Shown piece after piece: positions 52,351 through 63,397 of a stretch of 64,000 nt of DNA. Numbering within the stretch: position 1 is the first letter of the stretch; each line of letters starts with the position of its first letter. The notes beneath the pieces were generated by a model. It was not told where the DNA came from. It made no database searches and was given only the letters and a program-made list of their open reading frames with translations. Position numbers and translations under genes: made by a program. The DNA is taken from positions 270,931,503-270,995,502 of the forward strand of contig NC_064622.1 of the NCBI RefSeq assembly GCF_023898315.1, given 5' to 3'. Source of the DNA: Schistocerca nitens. Taxonomy: Eukaryota > Arthropoda > Insecta > Orthoptera > Acrididae.

Positions 52351-53754
52351 CACTACTGGCCATTAAAACTGCTACACCAAGAAGAAATGCAGATGATAAA
52401 CGGGTATTCATTGGACAAATATATTATACTAGAATTGACATGTGATTACATTTTCACGTAATTTGGGTGCATGGATCCTGAGAAATCAGTACCCAGAACA
52501 ACCACCTCTGGCCGTAATAACGGCCTTGATACGCCTGGGCATTGAGTCAAACAGAGCTTGTATGGCGTGTACAGGTACAGCTGCCCATGCAGCTTCAACA
52601 CGATACCAAAGTTCATCAAGAGTAGTGACTGGCGTATTGTGACGAGCCAGTTGCTCGGCCACCATTGACCTGACGTTTTCAATTGGCGAAAGATCTACAG
52701 AATGTGCTGGCCAGGGCAGCAGTCGAACATTTTCTGTATCCAGAAAAGCCCGTACAGGACCTGCAACATGCGGTCGTGCATTATCCTGCTGAAATGTAAG
52801 GTTTCGCAGGGATCGAACGAAGGGTAGAGCCACGGGTCGTAACACATCTGAAATGTAACGTCCACTGTTCAAAGTGCCGTCAGTGCGAACAAGAGCTGAC
52901 TGAGACGTGTAACCAATGGCACCCCATACCGTCTCGACGGGTGATACGCCAGTATGGCGATGACGAATACAAGCTTCCAATGTGCGTACACCGCGATGTC
53001 GCCAAACACGGATGCGACCATCGTGATGCTGTAAACAGAACTTGGATTCATCCGAAAGAATGACGTTTTGCCATTCGTGCACCCAGGTTCGTCGTTGAGT
53101 ACACCATCGCAGGCGCTCCTGTCTATGATGCAGCGTCAAGGGTAACCGCAGCCATGGTCTCCGATCTGATAGTCCATGCTGCTGCAAACGTCGTCGAACT
53201 GTTCGTGTAGATGATTGTTGCCTTGCAAACGTCCCCATCTGTTGACTCAGGGATCGAGACGTGGCTGCACGGTCCGTTACAGCCATGTGGGTAAGATGCC
53301 TGTCATCTGGACTGCTTGGGATGCGAGGCCGTTGGGATCGAACACGGCGTTCTGTATTACCCTCCTGAACCCACCGATTCCATATTCTGATAACAGTCAT
53401 TGGATCTCGAACAACGCGACCAGCAATGTCGCGATACGATAAACCGAAATCGCAATAGGCTACAATCCGACCTTTATCAAAGTCCGAAACGTGATGCTAC
53501 GCATTTCTCCTCCTTACACGAGGCATAACAACGTTTCACCAGGCAACGCCGGTCAACTGCTGTTTGCGTATTAGAAATCGGTTGGAAACTTTCCTCATGT
53601 CAGCACGTTGTAGGTGTCGCCACCGGCGCCAACCTTGTGTTAATGCTCTGAAAAGCTAATCATTTGCATATCACAGCATCTTCCTCCTGTCAGTTAAATT
53701 TCGCGTCTGTAGCACCTCATCTTGGTAGTGTAGCAATTTTAATGGCCAGTAGTG
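52351..53754 (-). mobile_element. Tc1-like transposon, complete ends, one nonsense codon
   Basis: Ends cactactggccattaaaact and gcaattttaatggccagtag(tg) are inverted and flanked by TA (52349-52350 and 53755-53756). At 1,404 bp with a single reverse-strand transposase, it has Tc1 architecture. It is distinct in sequence from the elements at 23.2, 30.0 and 54.4 kb. Confidence 0.92.
52486..53526 (-). pseudogene. Tc1-like transposase (346 codons) with an early stop
   Basis: It starts MPRVRRRNA and then meets TAG at codon 9, after which HHVSDFDKGRIVAYCDFGLS begins the first HTH. From there the frame is open to the end. Motifs: HTH RDIAGRVVRDPMTVIRIWNRW; first catalytic Asp in VILSDESKFCL; second in TFQQDNARPHVAG; Glu in VDLSPIENVRS, with 34 residues between the last two (DD34E). 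A Met in the remaining frame (MTVIRIWNRW) lies beyond much of the first HTH. Recently inactivated, apparently by one base change, though some residues near the core (VSPVETVWGAIGY) also look altered. Confidence 0.9.
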
Positions 53755-53756
53755 TA

Positions 53757-54351
53757 TTTGAACGTATAAAGCAGGTAGTTCATGCTGTAGGCTGCAGCAG
53801 ACACTCCGAAGAGAAGAGCGTAGCTGATGCACGATATCAAGGGAGGACTGTATCAACCCAATGTTAAGACAGACGTCCGAAACAGCAACAGCAGCTGCAA
53901 CAACAACAACAGAAGCGAAACAGTTGGCAGTAGAGTACAGACTGACTATTACAGCCTTGTTCCAGAATGTTAATGGCATCATCATACAGCAAAACTGCAG
54001 TTAGAAATGCTGTTGCTGTTTACATGTAAATTACTGTAGGAATTAACCACCAGCAGGAGAAGGTTATTAATTTACTATAGTAAAGCTGACCCGCGAAGGT
54101 ACAAAAGCAACACTGGCCTACTTCATTATTTAGCCAATTAACCACGTACCTCCCGGTCGCTGAATATCAGCTATCACACGCGAAGCTAATTAGTTTATTA
54201 ATTACTTGCTGGTTCCAAGTATCGTGTTTACGTTCGCTCTCTATAACGTGAACTTCCGATTAACGAAAATCCTGAAATATTGTCTAGGATAATATGGCTA
54301 CTTTAGTGTCATGTAGGTATTTGGAATATATTTATACTTTAACGGTAATCT
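53757..54351. other. No gene seen
   Basis: It includes a short CAG/CAA-rich stretch (aacagcaacagcagctgcaa, about 53882). Nothing else is recognisable. Confidence 0.4.
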
Positions 54352-54690
54352 ACACTGAAGCGCCAAAGAAACTGGTATAGGCATGCGTGTTCAAGTACGG
54401 AGATATTAAACATGCAGAATACTGCGCTGCGGTCAGCAACCTCTACATAGGACAAGTGTCTGGCGTAGTTGTTAGATCGGTTAATGCTGCTACAATGGAA
54501 GGTTATCAAGATTTAAGTGAGTTTGAACGTGCTGTTATAGTCGGGGCACGAGCGATGGGACACAACATCTCTGAGGTAGCGATGAAGTGGGGATTTTCCC
54601 GTTCGACAATTTCATGACTGTACCATGAATATCAGGAATCCGGTAAAGCATTAAATCTCCGATATCGCTGCGGCCGGAAAAAGATCCTGA

Positions 54691-54928
54691 GTTTAAACAC
54701 TTCCACTCGCTACCATACTCCCCAGACATGAATATTATTGAGCATATCTGTGATGCCTTGCCAACGGCCTTGTCACAGTGGTAATACCGGTTCCCGTCAG
54801 ATCACCGAATTTAAGCGCTGTCGGGCTGGGCTAGCACTTGGATGGGTGACCATCCGGTCTGCCGAGTACTGTTGGCAAGCGGGGTCCACTCAGCCCTTGT
54901 GAGGCAAACAGAGGATCTACTTGATTGA
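54691..54928 (+). repeat. Duplicated block: Tc1 segment plus 5' part of 5S SINE (copy 2)
   Basis: 238 bp that match 55484-55721 at roughly 92% by eye: 69 bases of transposase C-terminal sequence (gtttaaacacttccactcgc, then agacatgaatattattgagc) followed by the 118-nt 5S head (54760-54877) and about 50 bases of SINE body. It lies in the wrong part of the transposase. The left junction shares CTGA with the source, and the right junction shares GA. About 11 bases of target seem to be missing by comparison with what the frame should contain. Confidence 0.85.
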
Positions 54929-55552
54929 CCAACGACGACCGAAGAGAATCGTTGAATGTGACAGAAGTGCATTCCTTCCACAGATCGCTGCAGATTTCAG
55001 TGCTGGGCAATCAACAAGCGTCAGCGTGCGAACCATTCAACGAAACATGATCGACATGGATCTTCGGAGCCGAAGGCCCTCTCGTATACCCTTGATGACT
55101 GCATGACACAAAGCTTTACGCCTCGCCTGGGCCCGTCAACACCGACATTGGACTGTTGATGACTGGAAACATGTTGCCTGGTCGGACGAGTCTCGTTTCA
55201 GATTGTATCGAGCGGATCGACGTGTACGGGTATGGAGCCAACCTCATGAATCCATGGACCCTGCGTTTCAGCGGGGGACTGTTCAAGCTGGTGGAGGCTC
55301 TGTAATGATATGGGGCGTGTGCAGTTGGAGTGATACATCTAGAGACGACTCTGATAGGTGACACGTACGTAACAATGCTGTCTGATCACCTGCATCCATT
55401 CGGACTTAGGCAATTCCAACAGGACAACGGACACACCACACGTCCAGAATTGCAACAGAGTGGCTCCAGGATCACTCTTCTGAGTTTAAACACTTCCGCT
55501 GGCTACGAAACTTCCCAGACATGAATATTTTTGAGCAAATCTGTGATGCCTT

Positions 55553-55868
55553 GCCAACGGCCTTGCTGCAGTGGTAACACCAGTTCCCGTCAGATCACCG
55601 AAGTTAAGCGCTGTCGGGCTGGGCTAGCACTTGAATGGGTGACCATCCGGTCTGCCGAGTACTGTTGGCAAGCGGGGTCCACTCAGCCCTTGTAAGGCAG
55701 ACTGAGGAGCTACTTGATTGAGAAGTAGCGGCTCCGGTCTCGGAAACTGACATACAGCCGGGAGAGCGGTGTGCTGACCACATGCCCCTCCATATCCGCA
55801 TCCAGTGACGCCTGTGGGCTGAGGATGACACGGTACCGTTGGGTCTTCGTGGCCTGTTCGGGAGGAAT
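55553..55868 (+). mobile_element. 5S rRNA-derived SINE, copy 3, full length, 14-bp TSD
   Basis: The 5S-like head (55553-55670; gccaacggccttgctgcagt, then gatcaccgaagttaagcgct, then gggtgaccatccgg) is followed by a body of about 200 bp ending tggcctgttcgggaggaat. The flanks ATCTGTGATGCCTT (55539-55552) and ATCTGTGATGTCTT (55869-55882) form a TSD with one mismatch. These set the element's limits at 316 bp and show RT-mediated insertion into the transposon. The A-box (AAGTTAAGCGCTG) and C-box (GAATGGGTGACC) regions of the 5S internal promoter are recognisable. Confidence 0.95.
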
Positions 55869-56078
55869 ATCTGTGATGTCTTGGAACGTACTGTTCAGAA
55901 GAGACCACCCATCGTACTCTTATGGACAGCTCTGCAGGATTCATGATGTCAATTCCCTCCAACAAGACCTTAGACATTAGTCGAGTCCATGCCACATCGT
56001 GCTGCGACACTTCTGGGTGCTCACGGGTGTCCTATACGATATTAGGCAGGTGTACCAGTGTTTTAACTCTTCAATTTA

Positions 56079-58311
56079 TAATGACCGTTTAACATACTCG
56101 CTATGACGTGTCCTTATCACTTACCAAGCACGAATAGTTTCGACAAGTTTACAGTGCCTATGAACCCTGGCCCTGCCACGTTAGGAGATTCCAGACACAG
56201 TGACGTCTAGACATCAGAATAACAGCTAAAGTATGTCAATGAGGAAGGGGTAACATCTACTTCAGATCAAACAAACGATCTATGACTTGTACTAAATACT
56301 TTTATTATACTAATCACCATACACTGGGCTCAAATAACGTATTTGACGATGAAGCCAAATCCTATGTACTTAGGAAGATCCCGTAAAAGTAATACAAAAA
56401 AATCTTAATGAATGTAACTTCGAGAAAGGTAAACACATGAAAATGTACTATAACAATTCTTACACTAGCATAATCTCAAGAGAGAGACAAATACTAATGT
56501 TACTTTAAGCACATAGATAACAACAATCTTTATGCCAAAAATATTACACTGACAGTGTTATAAAACCACGAAATTGACTGTGCACTGACTACTCTATTGT
56601 AGCTGGACAATGTCGTCTATCTGCAGAGTGCCTTCCTCGAATTTAATACCAAAGAACACACAAGCAATATGTGGCTGATATGGACACGAGGGAATGAGAC
56701 AAACTACGCAGATCAACTCCAATCTAAAGCAGATCTGAAGTGACTGTACTCTAGTGACTCCCACACTTAGTGCCTGACCAATGCGGTACTTACCTTTGGG
56801 CAGACTGCGCCGATAAGGGCAGCTGTGGTCGGCTGTGGCTTGTGTCGGTGGCAGACGCATCGAAGCCTTGCTCATCTGTAGGTCTGACACTTCTGCTCTG
56901 GCTTGTTGGATGTACAGTCGTAAACTGCGCTAAGTTTTCTTGAGGCAAAAAACTATGCTTTTCCCTGGATAAATCAACTGGTTGTGTCCAGTCGCTAAGG
57001 TTGAGTGACATGTACGCTGTTGCCCCCTCATATGTTCTGCAGAACTTAACTAACACAGCTCGTAGCTCGTAATCTCCAATCTGGAGATATTATAAGATTG
57101 TTAACCCAAATATGGGTGATATAAGAGTCTTATGAACACACACACAGGTGTTCACAACAAGATGTCTCTTCCGGAGCCACGACAGAGCGGGATGCGCATT
57201 GTCCACCACACGGCCCTTCTAGGAAGAGCGTAGCCCGAATTACTCACTCCTAATTACCTAAACTGTTGCAGCCTTCCCCGACCGTACTGTTGATTCGCCT
57301 CCCGCCACAGCTAGTGTCGAGCAGTGACAGCTTTTGATGCAATTTCGTCGTTTCTTTGCCCAGTGGGGTTTCAGAAACGAACTGGGGTGTTTGCTAGTTT
57401 CACCCCGTCCAACGAGCGTTCGCCATTCTTTCATTTAGTAATAAACTCCGCCCAAAGAGGAGCTGAACACGTGGACTTCATGTGTTGTTCACGCCATTAT
57501 CACGTGATTTTTGCATCCTGGCCACTCATGCTGTTGTGCTCTTGAAAAGATTGAGGCGGTAAGCTGTCTGGGTGTGGTTTGGTTCTCTGTCGGGGAATGT
57601 GGACAGCAGCAGAGGCGGATCCTGGTAAAGATATGACAACTCTTTATTAGTTCTTTACTAAATCATACACTTCAGACACTCTTCTGATTGTGCTCCATTC
57701 TCTGGCGCGGTCAGGGGTTCCCTCGTAATATTCTGGAGTTGTAGCTGCAGATGTTGACGTATGGTGGGCGGCGTGCACCCGGTACTCGGGAGACAGAGCA
57801 GTGTGCTACCCTTTGAGACATGCGAGGTGAGCTGAGATGGCAAGATGTGGTCAGGGGCCGCCACCAGGTTTTCTCTAATGCGGAAGATCGTGTCGTTTCA
57901 GTGGCACAGCGATGGCGGTGCCCGAAGTCTGGACCGATGGTGAGAGGTAGCGGCGGGCGGATGGCGCGGTGTTCCCTGCCCGGGCTGGACAGACAGCCAG
58001 AGGTCCCTCCTCTGCGGACCAGTGGCGGCAGAGTTCACAGCGAGGATTCCCGATTGACACACAGGAGGCGCCGGCACTGAATTCGCAGAAGGGCTGCGTT
58101 TGTGAGCCACCGCGAACCATCTGGAACAGGGCAACGACTGGGGTCTGAATTTATCGTCGACGGCGCGGAAGTCAATCGAACCGGAGTGACTTCTCGAAGG
58201 CTGGCCCAGGACATTGGTAGACACCCGGGCCGGTGTAACGGAAGTCTTGCTGCTGCTGACGGGCACTGATTAAGCATGAACGACGGCCAACTGCGGCCGA
58301 TGTCCATGGCA
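56079..58311. other. Unassigned region, GC-richer to the right
   Basis: No family was recognised. The reverse strand has an 88-codon frame (56790-57056) ending over a splice-donor-like CAAAG|GTAAGT. 57.8-58.3 kb is GC-rich, with overlapping short open frames but no identifiable protein. It could hold a decayed element or host noncoding DNA. Confidence 0.35.
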
Positions 58312-58492
58312 TGTGCGGTGGCCGAGTGGTTCTAGGCGCTTCAGTCCGGAACCGCGCGACTGCTACGGTCGCAGGTTCGAATCCTACCTCGGGCACGGAT
58401 GTGTGTGATGTCCTTAGGTTAGTTAGGTTTAAGTAGTTCTAAGTCTAGGGGACTGATGACCTCAGAAGTTAAGTCCCATAGTGCCCAGAGCC
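58312..58492 (+). mobile_element. tRNA-headed SINE (GCCGGCCGG type)
   Basis: Copy with head gtgcggtggccgagtggttc, B box ggttcgaatcctacctcggg and standard body ending gtgcccagagcc. The first few head bases are missing and no clear TSD was found. Confidence 0.9.
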
Positions 58493-58915
58493 TACTGCGT
58501 TAAGATATTTACTTTAGTGCAGGTGTGAGTCAGAACACTCGCCCAACAGTGACTCATTGTCGAGCGGTTCTCTCTGCCGAAAGTGCCAGGCGCAGTCTGC
58601 ATGTTATGTCCCTAATTGATCTCTCGCGGCGACAATTCGCTGGTTTATGGCTTTCCTACGTTGAGTTCCGTTTCGCTGTGCCCAGGTCAGCTGGTAGGCC
58701 TTGCTTACTGCTAACCAAATGCTACTTGTCATAGATGGCTTCTCCTACTGCCTTGTAGACAGCAGTCAGCCAATAGGAACAGGCCTAAGGCCTAATACGT
58801 GAGTGGTGTTTACATTTCATAAAGTCGCACAGATGGCCTGAGAGAACTGTATGAGTAGTGAGTACATCTTCTTCACTGCTTTTATAAGTCAATAAAACTG
58901 TGAAATGAGATGAGT
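58493..58915. other. No gene seen
   Basis: Nothing recognisable. Confidence 0.4.
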
Positions 58916-58961
<46 letters not shown>

Positions 58962-58980
58962 CACACCACACACACACACC
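58916..58980. repeat. (CA)n microsatellite
   Basis: More than 20 CA units, then an imperfect continuation. Confidence 0.95.
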
Positions 58981-59029
58981 CACGCGCGTTGAGGTTTTAT
59001 TAACTAATTTATTTATGGAAAGTGAACTA

Positions 59030-59540
59030 TAAACAATGAAAAGATGAGCAAATGCATCAAAATTAACAGTGAGAAACACTCTGTTTTCGCTTTGACGATG
59101 ATGTATGAGTACTAGCGGGTTCTCAAAAGGACATGAACGTAACATTAAAAATATTGTTTGATGCCTTGGATAACCACAACCTGAAAGTAGCTGGAAACAA
59201 GAGTAAAGTAAAAGCGACTGATTAATGGAACATGCAAGAATGGCAAACATTAAAATAGGAAATAGAATGGTAATGCAAGTAAATGAATTTTGCTACTTGG
59301 GTAGTTCAATAACAGATGACAACAGAGTATGATGGATATTAAAATAAAAATTGTAGTGCCTGATCAAGCATTCAGAACTAAGAGAAAAGAAACAATTAGA
59401 ATCAACAGACAAGTGGACATGGAGAAGAACCACAAAAACATCGGGATTAAAAGAAAATTTAATGAAGAAATACTGAAAGGTGTTAAAGAGGAAAGGATTT
59501 TGATTAAAACGAGGGAAAGCTAAATTAACTAGACACCTTT
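59030..59540 (+). mobile_element. RTE-type LINE fragment, forward
   Basis: One frame reads MANIKIGNRMVMQVNEFCYL followed by GSSITDDNR, the counterpart of VKEFCYLGSKITDDGRSR in family A. Sequence on both sides is too decayed to place precisely. It lies beside, and opposite to, the family B copy. Confidence 0.65.
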
Positions 59541-59552
59541 TTTTTTGAGTCA

Positions 59553-61690
59553 TCAATCTTCTGTCTGGCTTGATGCGGTCCACAACGAATTCCTCTCCTG
59601 TGCCAACCTCTTCATCTCAGAGTCCCCATTATTTGCTGGATGTACTCCAATCTCTGTCTTTCTTTCCAGTTTTTGCCCTGTACAGATCCCTCTAGTACCA
59701 TAGAAGTCGTTCCCTGATGTCTTAACACATCTCCTATCATCCTCTCCCTTCTCCTTGTCAGTGTTTTCCACATAATCCTTTTCTCTCCGATTCTGCGCAG
59801 AACCTCCCCATTCCCAAGCTTATCAGTCCACTTAATTTTCAACATTCGTCTTTAGCACCACATCTCAAATGCTTCCATTCTCTTCTGTTCCGGTTTTCCC
59901 GCCATACAATGCTGTGCTCCAAACGTATATTCTCAGAAAAACGATTATATTTGATAGCAGTAAACTTCTCTTGGCCAGGAATGCCCTTTTGGCCAGTGCT
60001 AGTCTCCTTTTGATGTCCTCGATGCTCCGTCCGTCATTTGTTATTTTCCTGCCTAGGTTGCAGAATTCCTTAACTTCACCTACTTTGTGGCCATCAATCC
60101 TCATGTTAAGTTCCTTGCTGTTCTCATTTCTGCTAATTCTCATTACTTTAGTCATTCTTCTATTTACCCTCAATCCAAATTCTCCACTCATTAGACTGTC
60201 CACTCCATTCAGCAGTTTATGTAATTCTTCTTCGCTTTCACTCTGGATAACAATGTCATCAGCGAATCGTATCATTGATACCTTTTCACCTTCAATTTTA
60301 ATTCCACTCCTGAACCTTTCTTTTGTTTCCGTCATTGCTTATTCGATGTACCGATTGAACATTAGGGGCAAAAGACTACATCCCTGTCTTACACCTTTTA
60401 ATCCTAGCATTTCGTTCCTGGTCGTGCAGTCCTCTTATTCCCTCTTGTCTCCTGTACATATTGCATATTACCCGTCTGTCCCTATAGCTTATCACTATGT
60501 CCCTCAGAATTTCGAACATATTTCACCATTTGACATCGTCGAACGCTTCTTTCAGGTTGACAAATCCTATGAATGTGTCTTGATTTTGCATTATACTTCC
60601 TTCCATTATGAACAGCATTGTCAGAATTGCGTATCTGATGTTGTCACCTTTCTAAAGCCAAACTGATCGTCATCTAGCACATCCTCAATTTTCTTTTTCA
60701 TTCTTCTGTATATTATTCTTGTCAACAGCTTGGATGCATAAGCTGTCAAGCAGATCGAACGATAATCCTCTCGCTGTCAGCTCTTACAGTCTTCGGATTT
60801 GTGTGGTCTATATTTCTCAGAAAGCCAGATGGTATCTCGCCACACTCGTACATTCTTCACATCAATGTGAACAGTCGTTTTGTTGCCACTTCCCCCAACG
60901 ACTTTGGAAATTCTGATTGAATGTTATCTATCCCTTCTGCCTTATTTGATCTTAAGTCCTCCAAAGCTCTCTTAAATTCCAATTCTTGTACTGGATCCCC
61001 TATCGCTTTTAAATCGACTCCTATTTCTTCTTCTATTACATCAGACAAATCTTACCCTTCATAGAGGCCTTCAGTACACTCTTTTCACCTATCCGCTCTC
61101 TCCTCTGCATTTCACAGTGCAATTCCCGTCGCACTCTTAATGTTACCACCCTTGCTTTCAAATTCCCCGAAGGTTATTTTGACTTTCCTATATGCTGAGT
61201 CTATCTTTCTGACAATCATTTCTTTTTCGATTCGCGTGACCGCTACGGTCGCAGGTTCGAATCCTGCCTCGGCCATGGATGTGTGTGATGTCCTTAGGTT
61301 AGTTAGGTTGGTTGGTTGGTTGGTTTGGGGAAGGAGACCAGACTGCGTGGTCATCGGTCTCATCGGATTAGGGAAGGATGGGGAAGGAAGTCGGCCGTGC
61401 CCTTTCAGAGGAACCATCCCTAGGTTAGTTAGGTTTAAGTAGTTCTAAGTTCTAGGGGACTGATGACCTTAGAAGTTAAGTCCCATAGTGCTCAGAGCCA
61501 TTTGAACCATTTTTTTCTTTTTCGATTTCTTCACATTTTTATGTAGCCATTTCGTCTTAGCTTCCCTGCACTTCCTATTTATTTCATTCCTCAGCGACTT
61601 TTATTTCTGTACTCCTAAATTTCCTTGAACTAAATTTCATTGAACATTTTTGTACTTCCTTCTTTCCTGGACACCTGATCTGACATAAAA
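59553..61690 (-). mobile_element. RTE-type LINE (family B), degenerate, with SINE insertion
   Basis: Reverse-strand blocks, from N- to C-terminus: YRKVKITFGEFESKGGNIKS; EFKRALEDLRSNKAEGIDNI; decayed RT core; MIRFADDIVIQSESEEEL with an intact FADD box; VGEVKEFCNLGRKITNDGRS; KRAFLAKRSLLLSN; and MLKIKWTDKLGNGEVLRRIG. The 3' end (ttctgtctggcttgatgcgg) differs from family A. Frame breaks occur between blocks; one 156-codon frame (59865-60335) is still open. The LINE is split by a SINE composite at 61233-61513, then resumes. Confidence 0.85.
61233..61513 (+). mobile_element. SINE composite (SINE nested in SINE) with 14-bp TSD
   Basis: A 5'-truncated GCCGGCCGG-type SINE (cgcgtgaccgctacggtcgc onward) is flanked by exact TTTCTTTTTCGATT (61219-61232 and 61514-61527). 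Inside it, about 61309-61421, lies a piece of the other SINE family (ggtttggggaaggagaccag, then gattagggaaggatggggaa). This piece is bracketed by a repeated taggttagttaggtt, as expected if it inserted into the first SINE with its own duplication. Confidence 0.92.
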
Positions 61691-62434
61691 GTTAAGGAAT
61701 AAAATTTACAAAGAAAAAGTCTAGGAAAATATGAAGAGATCGACCCGGAAGAGCCATATTACAAAGTGTTATCAGTGGTACGAACTGCAGCAGCTACACC
61801 CAAATGATGGCGATGAACACAGGACTGCTACATCAGTTCACAAAAATGTGAAGTACCAAGGAGGGGAGGGGAAAACGAAATGAAATTTCGCAGCTTAAGG
61901 GGACCACACCCTGCCTATCTAACCCATGTTAATTTAGGCAAGTGTTTGACCCATTTCTGAAAAAACTATTTGATGCAGGACCTTAATATTTTTACTGTAT
62001 GTTACGTGATGCTTATAGAGTCAACTGTACTAAAATCTACTTTATCCATTTTATAGTTTTTAAGAAATACTTTTTTAAATTTATTAACAAAAAATATTAA
62101 GTTTTTTCTGCAGAAAATATTTTTTGTGAACTTCCTAATGGTGGAATATTAATGAATGTAGTACCAGAGGTGGATTTTTATGTTATGCAGAGTCTCTGAA
62201 AATTATATTCATTTATCTATGATAGTTTCTGATATAATGGGGCATATGTACTGAAAATTTTAGCTTGCGGGGAATTGACTTTAGATACATTTTTTTTTTT
62301 AATTTGTTATTTGCAGCTAATTAAAACTGTCTTGCTGCATATGATGGCCCTTCTTGGGCCTCTAGCAGGTCTTCCAGCTTCTTTTTCACCTTCCTGGATG
62401 TTTGTCTTGCTTTCTTGGCTATATTAGATGCAGA

Positions 62435-62639
62435 GCCCGCATCTCGTGGTCGTGCGGTAGCGTTCTCGCTTCCCACGCCCGGGTTCCCGGGTTCGATTCC
62501 CGGCGGGGTCAGGGATTTTCTCTGCCTCGTGATGGCTGGGTGTTGTGTGCTGTCCTTAGGTTAGTTAGGTTTAAGTAGTTCTAAGTTCTAGGGGACTGAT
62601 GACCATAGATGTTAAGTCCCATAGTGCTCAGAGCCATTT
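62435..62639 (+). mobile_element. SINE with a different tRNA head on the standard body, 8-bp TSD
   Basis: The head gcccgcatctcgtggtcgtg, gcggtagcgttctcgcttcc and B box gggttcgattcccggcgggg is tRNA-like and unlike the GCCGGCCGG head. From gtccttaggttagttaggtt on, the body is the same as in the other SINEs. The flanks are exact GATGCAGA (62427-62434 and 62640-62647). Confidence 0.93.
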
Positions 62640-63397
62640 GATGCAGAACTGTCATCATCGGCTATCCTCATTTTATCGCAATGTTGCAACCCAGTGATCC
62701 TGTTTTCACCAGGATTAATTCCCAGCTTTTTCAGTACCCAACACTTTCCAATATTACCACAGTTGAATGTAATAACAGCATCATGAACTCCTAGTTTCAT
62801 TGTATGCATGCCTACAAATAAAGTTTTAGGAAGATGGTTCCAAATTATGCTGTTGAAACATTCATTTGGATGCTGTGTCTGCCTATGCAGACATTTCCTT
62901 AAAAGGTCAGGATGAGCCAAGTCTCTGAAAATAGGTTTATTTGCTGTAATAACAGCAGCAGGAAGAGAATGATGGTGAGAATGAGATTCTCCAGTTACCT
63001 GAGCCCCATTGTATATGCACCACGACTTTTCTCCTGATGGACACATTCCATGACATGGCTTATCATCAGTAGAGGACTTATGGAAGAATATGGCCCAGAC
63101 ATCTCTCTTCATTGCCTCCAGATTTTCTTTATTTCTCCTAATTGCCTGCTCAAAGTATACCTGCAAGTTTTCTATTTCAGTTTTAGTTAAGTGACCATGT
63201 CCGGTCAACAATTCTCCATCTGCTAATTTTTTTTCTCTCCTATCAACAGTTAGTTTTCTCAGTCTTGTTCCCAAATGTTTTTGAACATGGTCTACACATT
63301 CTATTTTGCAAATAATGGCATCTTCAAATGGCTTAGAGCTGACAGTGGGTGGGTTGACAGTGGATGACAGAAAAGTGGGCGTGGCACATAAACACAC
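62640..63397 (-). pseudogene. C-terminal part of Mutator-like transposase-domain protein
   Basis: A long open reverse frame reads DAIICKIECVDHVQKHLGTR, LRKLTVDRREKKLADGELLT, YFEQAIRRNKENLEAMKRDV, WAIFFHKSSTDDKPCHGMCP, HPDLLRKCLHRQTQHPNECF and NSIIWNHLPKTLFVGMHTMK. I recognise this as the conserved C-terminal region of the 'Mutator-like transposase domain' proteins common in insect genomes. The N-terminal half is absent: the frame begins at a Met encoded next to the TIR, with unrelated residues (MCLCATPTF). The frame runs into the SINE, which supplies the last residues and the stop. No internal stop was seen. Confidence 0.75.

Larger units (their letters stand above)
54352..56078 (+). mobile_element. 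Tc1-like transposon carrying two 5S-derived inserts
   Basis: Left terminus cactgaagcgccaaagaaac; decayed right terminus taccagtgttttaactcttc. The transposase reads forward: MEGYQDLSEFERAVIVGARA (first HTH), a break, then second-HTH and core sequence (SVRTIQRNMIDMDLRSRRPS), a DDE segment near ggtcggacgagtctcgtttc, then FQQDN. It finally reads DMNIFEQICDA, with the catalytic Glu. Right after that a 5S SINE is inserted, and beyond it the C-terminus resumes. A second 5S-bearing block sits in the N-terminal third. Several frame breaks make it inactive. Confidence 0.85.
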
